A DNA stretch of 64,000 bases, from NCBI GenBank assembly GCA_049316985.1, contig JBMOJB010000004.1, positions 1-64,000 on the forward strand, given 5' to 3'. Below, piece by piece: positions 63,662 through 64,000 of this stretch (the first letter of the stretch is position 1; the number at the start of each line of letters is the position of its first letter). The notes beneath the pieces were generated by a model, which did no database searches, was not told the DNA's origin, and was given only the letters and a program-made list of their open reading frames with translations. The DNA comes from CANHEE01 sp049316985. GTDB lineage: Bacteria > Bacteroidota > Bacteroidia > Chitinophagales > Saprospiraceae. The translations under genes and the position numbers were made by a program.

Positions 63662-64000
63662 ATGAACCCAAATTTGATTTCCATTAAAACAATGATCGCT
63701 GATGATCATCCTATGTTCGCCGAGGGCTTGGCAACAATACTTAGAGAACAACACGAAGTAGAATTTGATATTGCAGCAATAGTAGATAGCGGAGAAAAAG
63801 TCATTCAAATGCTGCGGAGAACCAAACCGCAATTACTTTTGATGGATATGAATATGCCGGGAAAAGATGGGCTTGAAAATTTGCGCGAGATCAAACAAGG
63901 CCATTTCCGAGATCTCAAGATTATCATCCTAACCATGTACAATGACAGCAAACTTGCAAAAGAAGTCATGCATTCGGGAGCAAATGGGTATATACTGAAG
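63662..64000 (+). CDS. Response regulator, NarL/LuxR type, receiver domain (cut by window end)
   Basis: 113 codons from ATG at 63662 with no stop before the window ends. The receiver domain is complete in its key residues: acidic pocket D14-D15, phosphoacceptor D62 in LLMDMNMPGKDG, T91 in IILTMYN and K113 in YILK. The expected HTH_LuxR output domain lies beyond the window. It is the partner of the HisKA_3 kinase just upstream, probably co-transcribed. Confidence 0.9.
   Translation, partial: MNPNLISIKTMIADDHPMFAEGLATILREQHEVEFDIAAIVDSGEKVIQMLRRTKPQLLLMDMNMPGKDGLENLREIKQGHFRDLKIIILTMYNDSKLAKEVMHSGANGYILK

Overview
The window is AT-rich chromosomal DNA from a Bacteroidota bacterium, most likely in or near Saprospiria/Chitinophagia. 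The evidence is: promoters of the TTG-N19/20-TAnnTTTG type rather than -35/-10 boxes, with almost no Shine-Dalgarno sequences; several secreted proteins ending in a type IX secretion (T9SS) type A sorting domain; a PorZ homologue; two GldM-like proteins; lineage families (DUF2723, DUF4834, DUF2480, DUF2279); and a dockerin-like C-terminus of a style I associate with Saprospiraceae. I see no prophage, insertion sequence, CRISPR array, integron or defence island. It reads as core genome with a heavy load of secreted proteins.

Layout. 1-9.1 kb: secreted GH13 amylase, M23 peptidase, small membrane proteins, 7-bp tandem repeats, a DUF2723 membrane protein, a secreted protein of unknown function and a frameshifted small secreted-protein gene. 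9.5-18.7 kb: one 2984-residue modular beta-helix surface protein. 19-28 kb: PDZ/T9SS protein, scpB, DUF2480, Xaa-Pro aminopeptidase, GbsR/MarR-type regulator, gcvP and cysQ. 28-32.5 kb: collagen-like protein with a short T9SS cargo, TylF-type methyltransferase, amphipathic-helix repeat protein, DoxX-like protein and yidD. 32.6-42.4 kb: sortilin-like propeller with dockerin, ALDH7-type dehydrogenase, rnr behind a leader with its own promoter and terminator, tRNA-Leu(GAG), marC and a secreted metallophosphatase. 42.4-54.8 kb: porZ, esterase, folB fused to a cysteine-rich CWC domain, M23 peptidase, secreted GH18 chitinase, DUF2279 and uvrA. 55-64 kb: secreted acetyl-xylan-esterase-like enzyme, padR-pspC operon, UDG-family glycosylase, two tandem stand-alone GldM D3-D4-like proteins, and a NarL-type two-component pair cut by the window end.

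How the genes work together. The clearest theme is polymer breakdown and surface display through T9SS: amylase, chitinase, metallophosphatase, PDZ protein and a short cargo carry sorting domains, and PorZ belongs to the attachment machinery. The largest surface protein and the sortilin-like propeller instead end in dockerin-like calcium-loop repeats. The remainder is housekeeping (UvrA, RNase R, ScpB, GcvP, FolB, CysQ, YidD).

Best leads for new biology: (i) two adjacent periplasmic proteins that look like the two C-terminal domains of GldM without its membrane anchor; (ii) a perfect 15-bp inverted repeat centred on the -33 box of the padR-pspC promoter; (iii) a FolB-CWC fusion; (iv) a promoter-plus-terminator unit in the rnr leader. 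Starts were moved from the longest possible ORF where a promoter, signal peptide or family alignment decided it.
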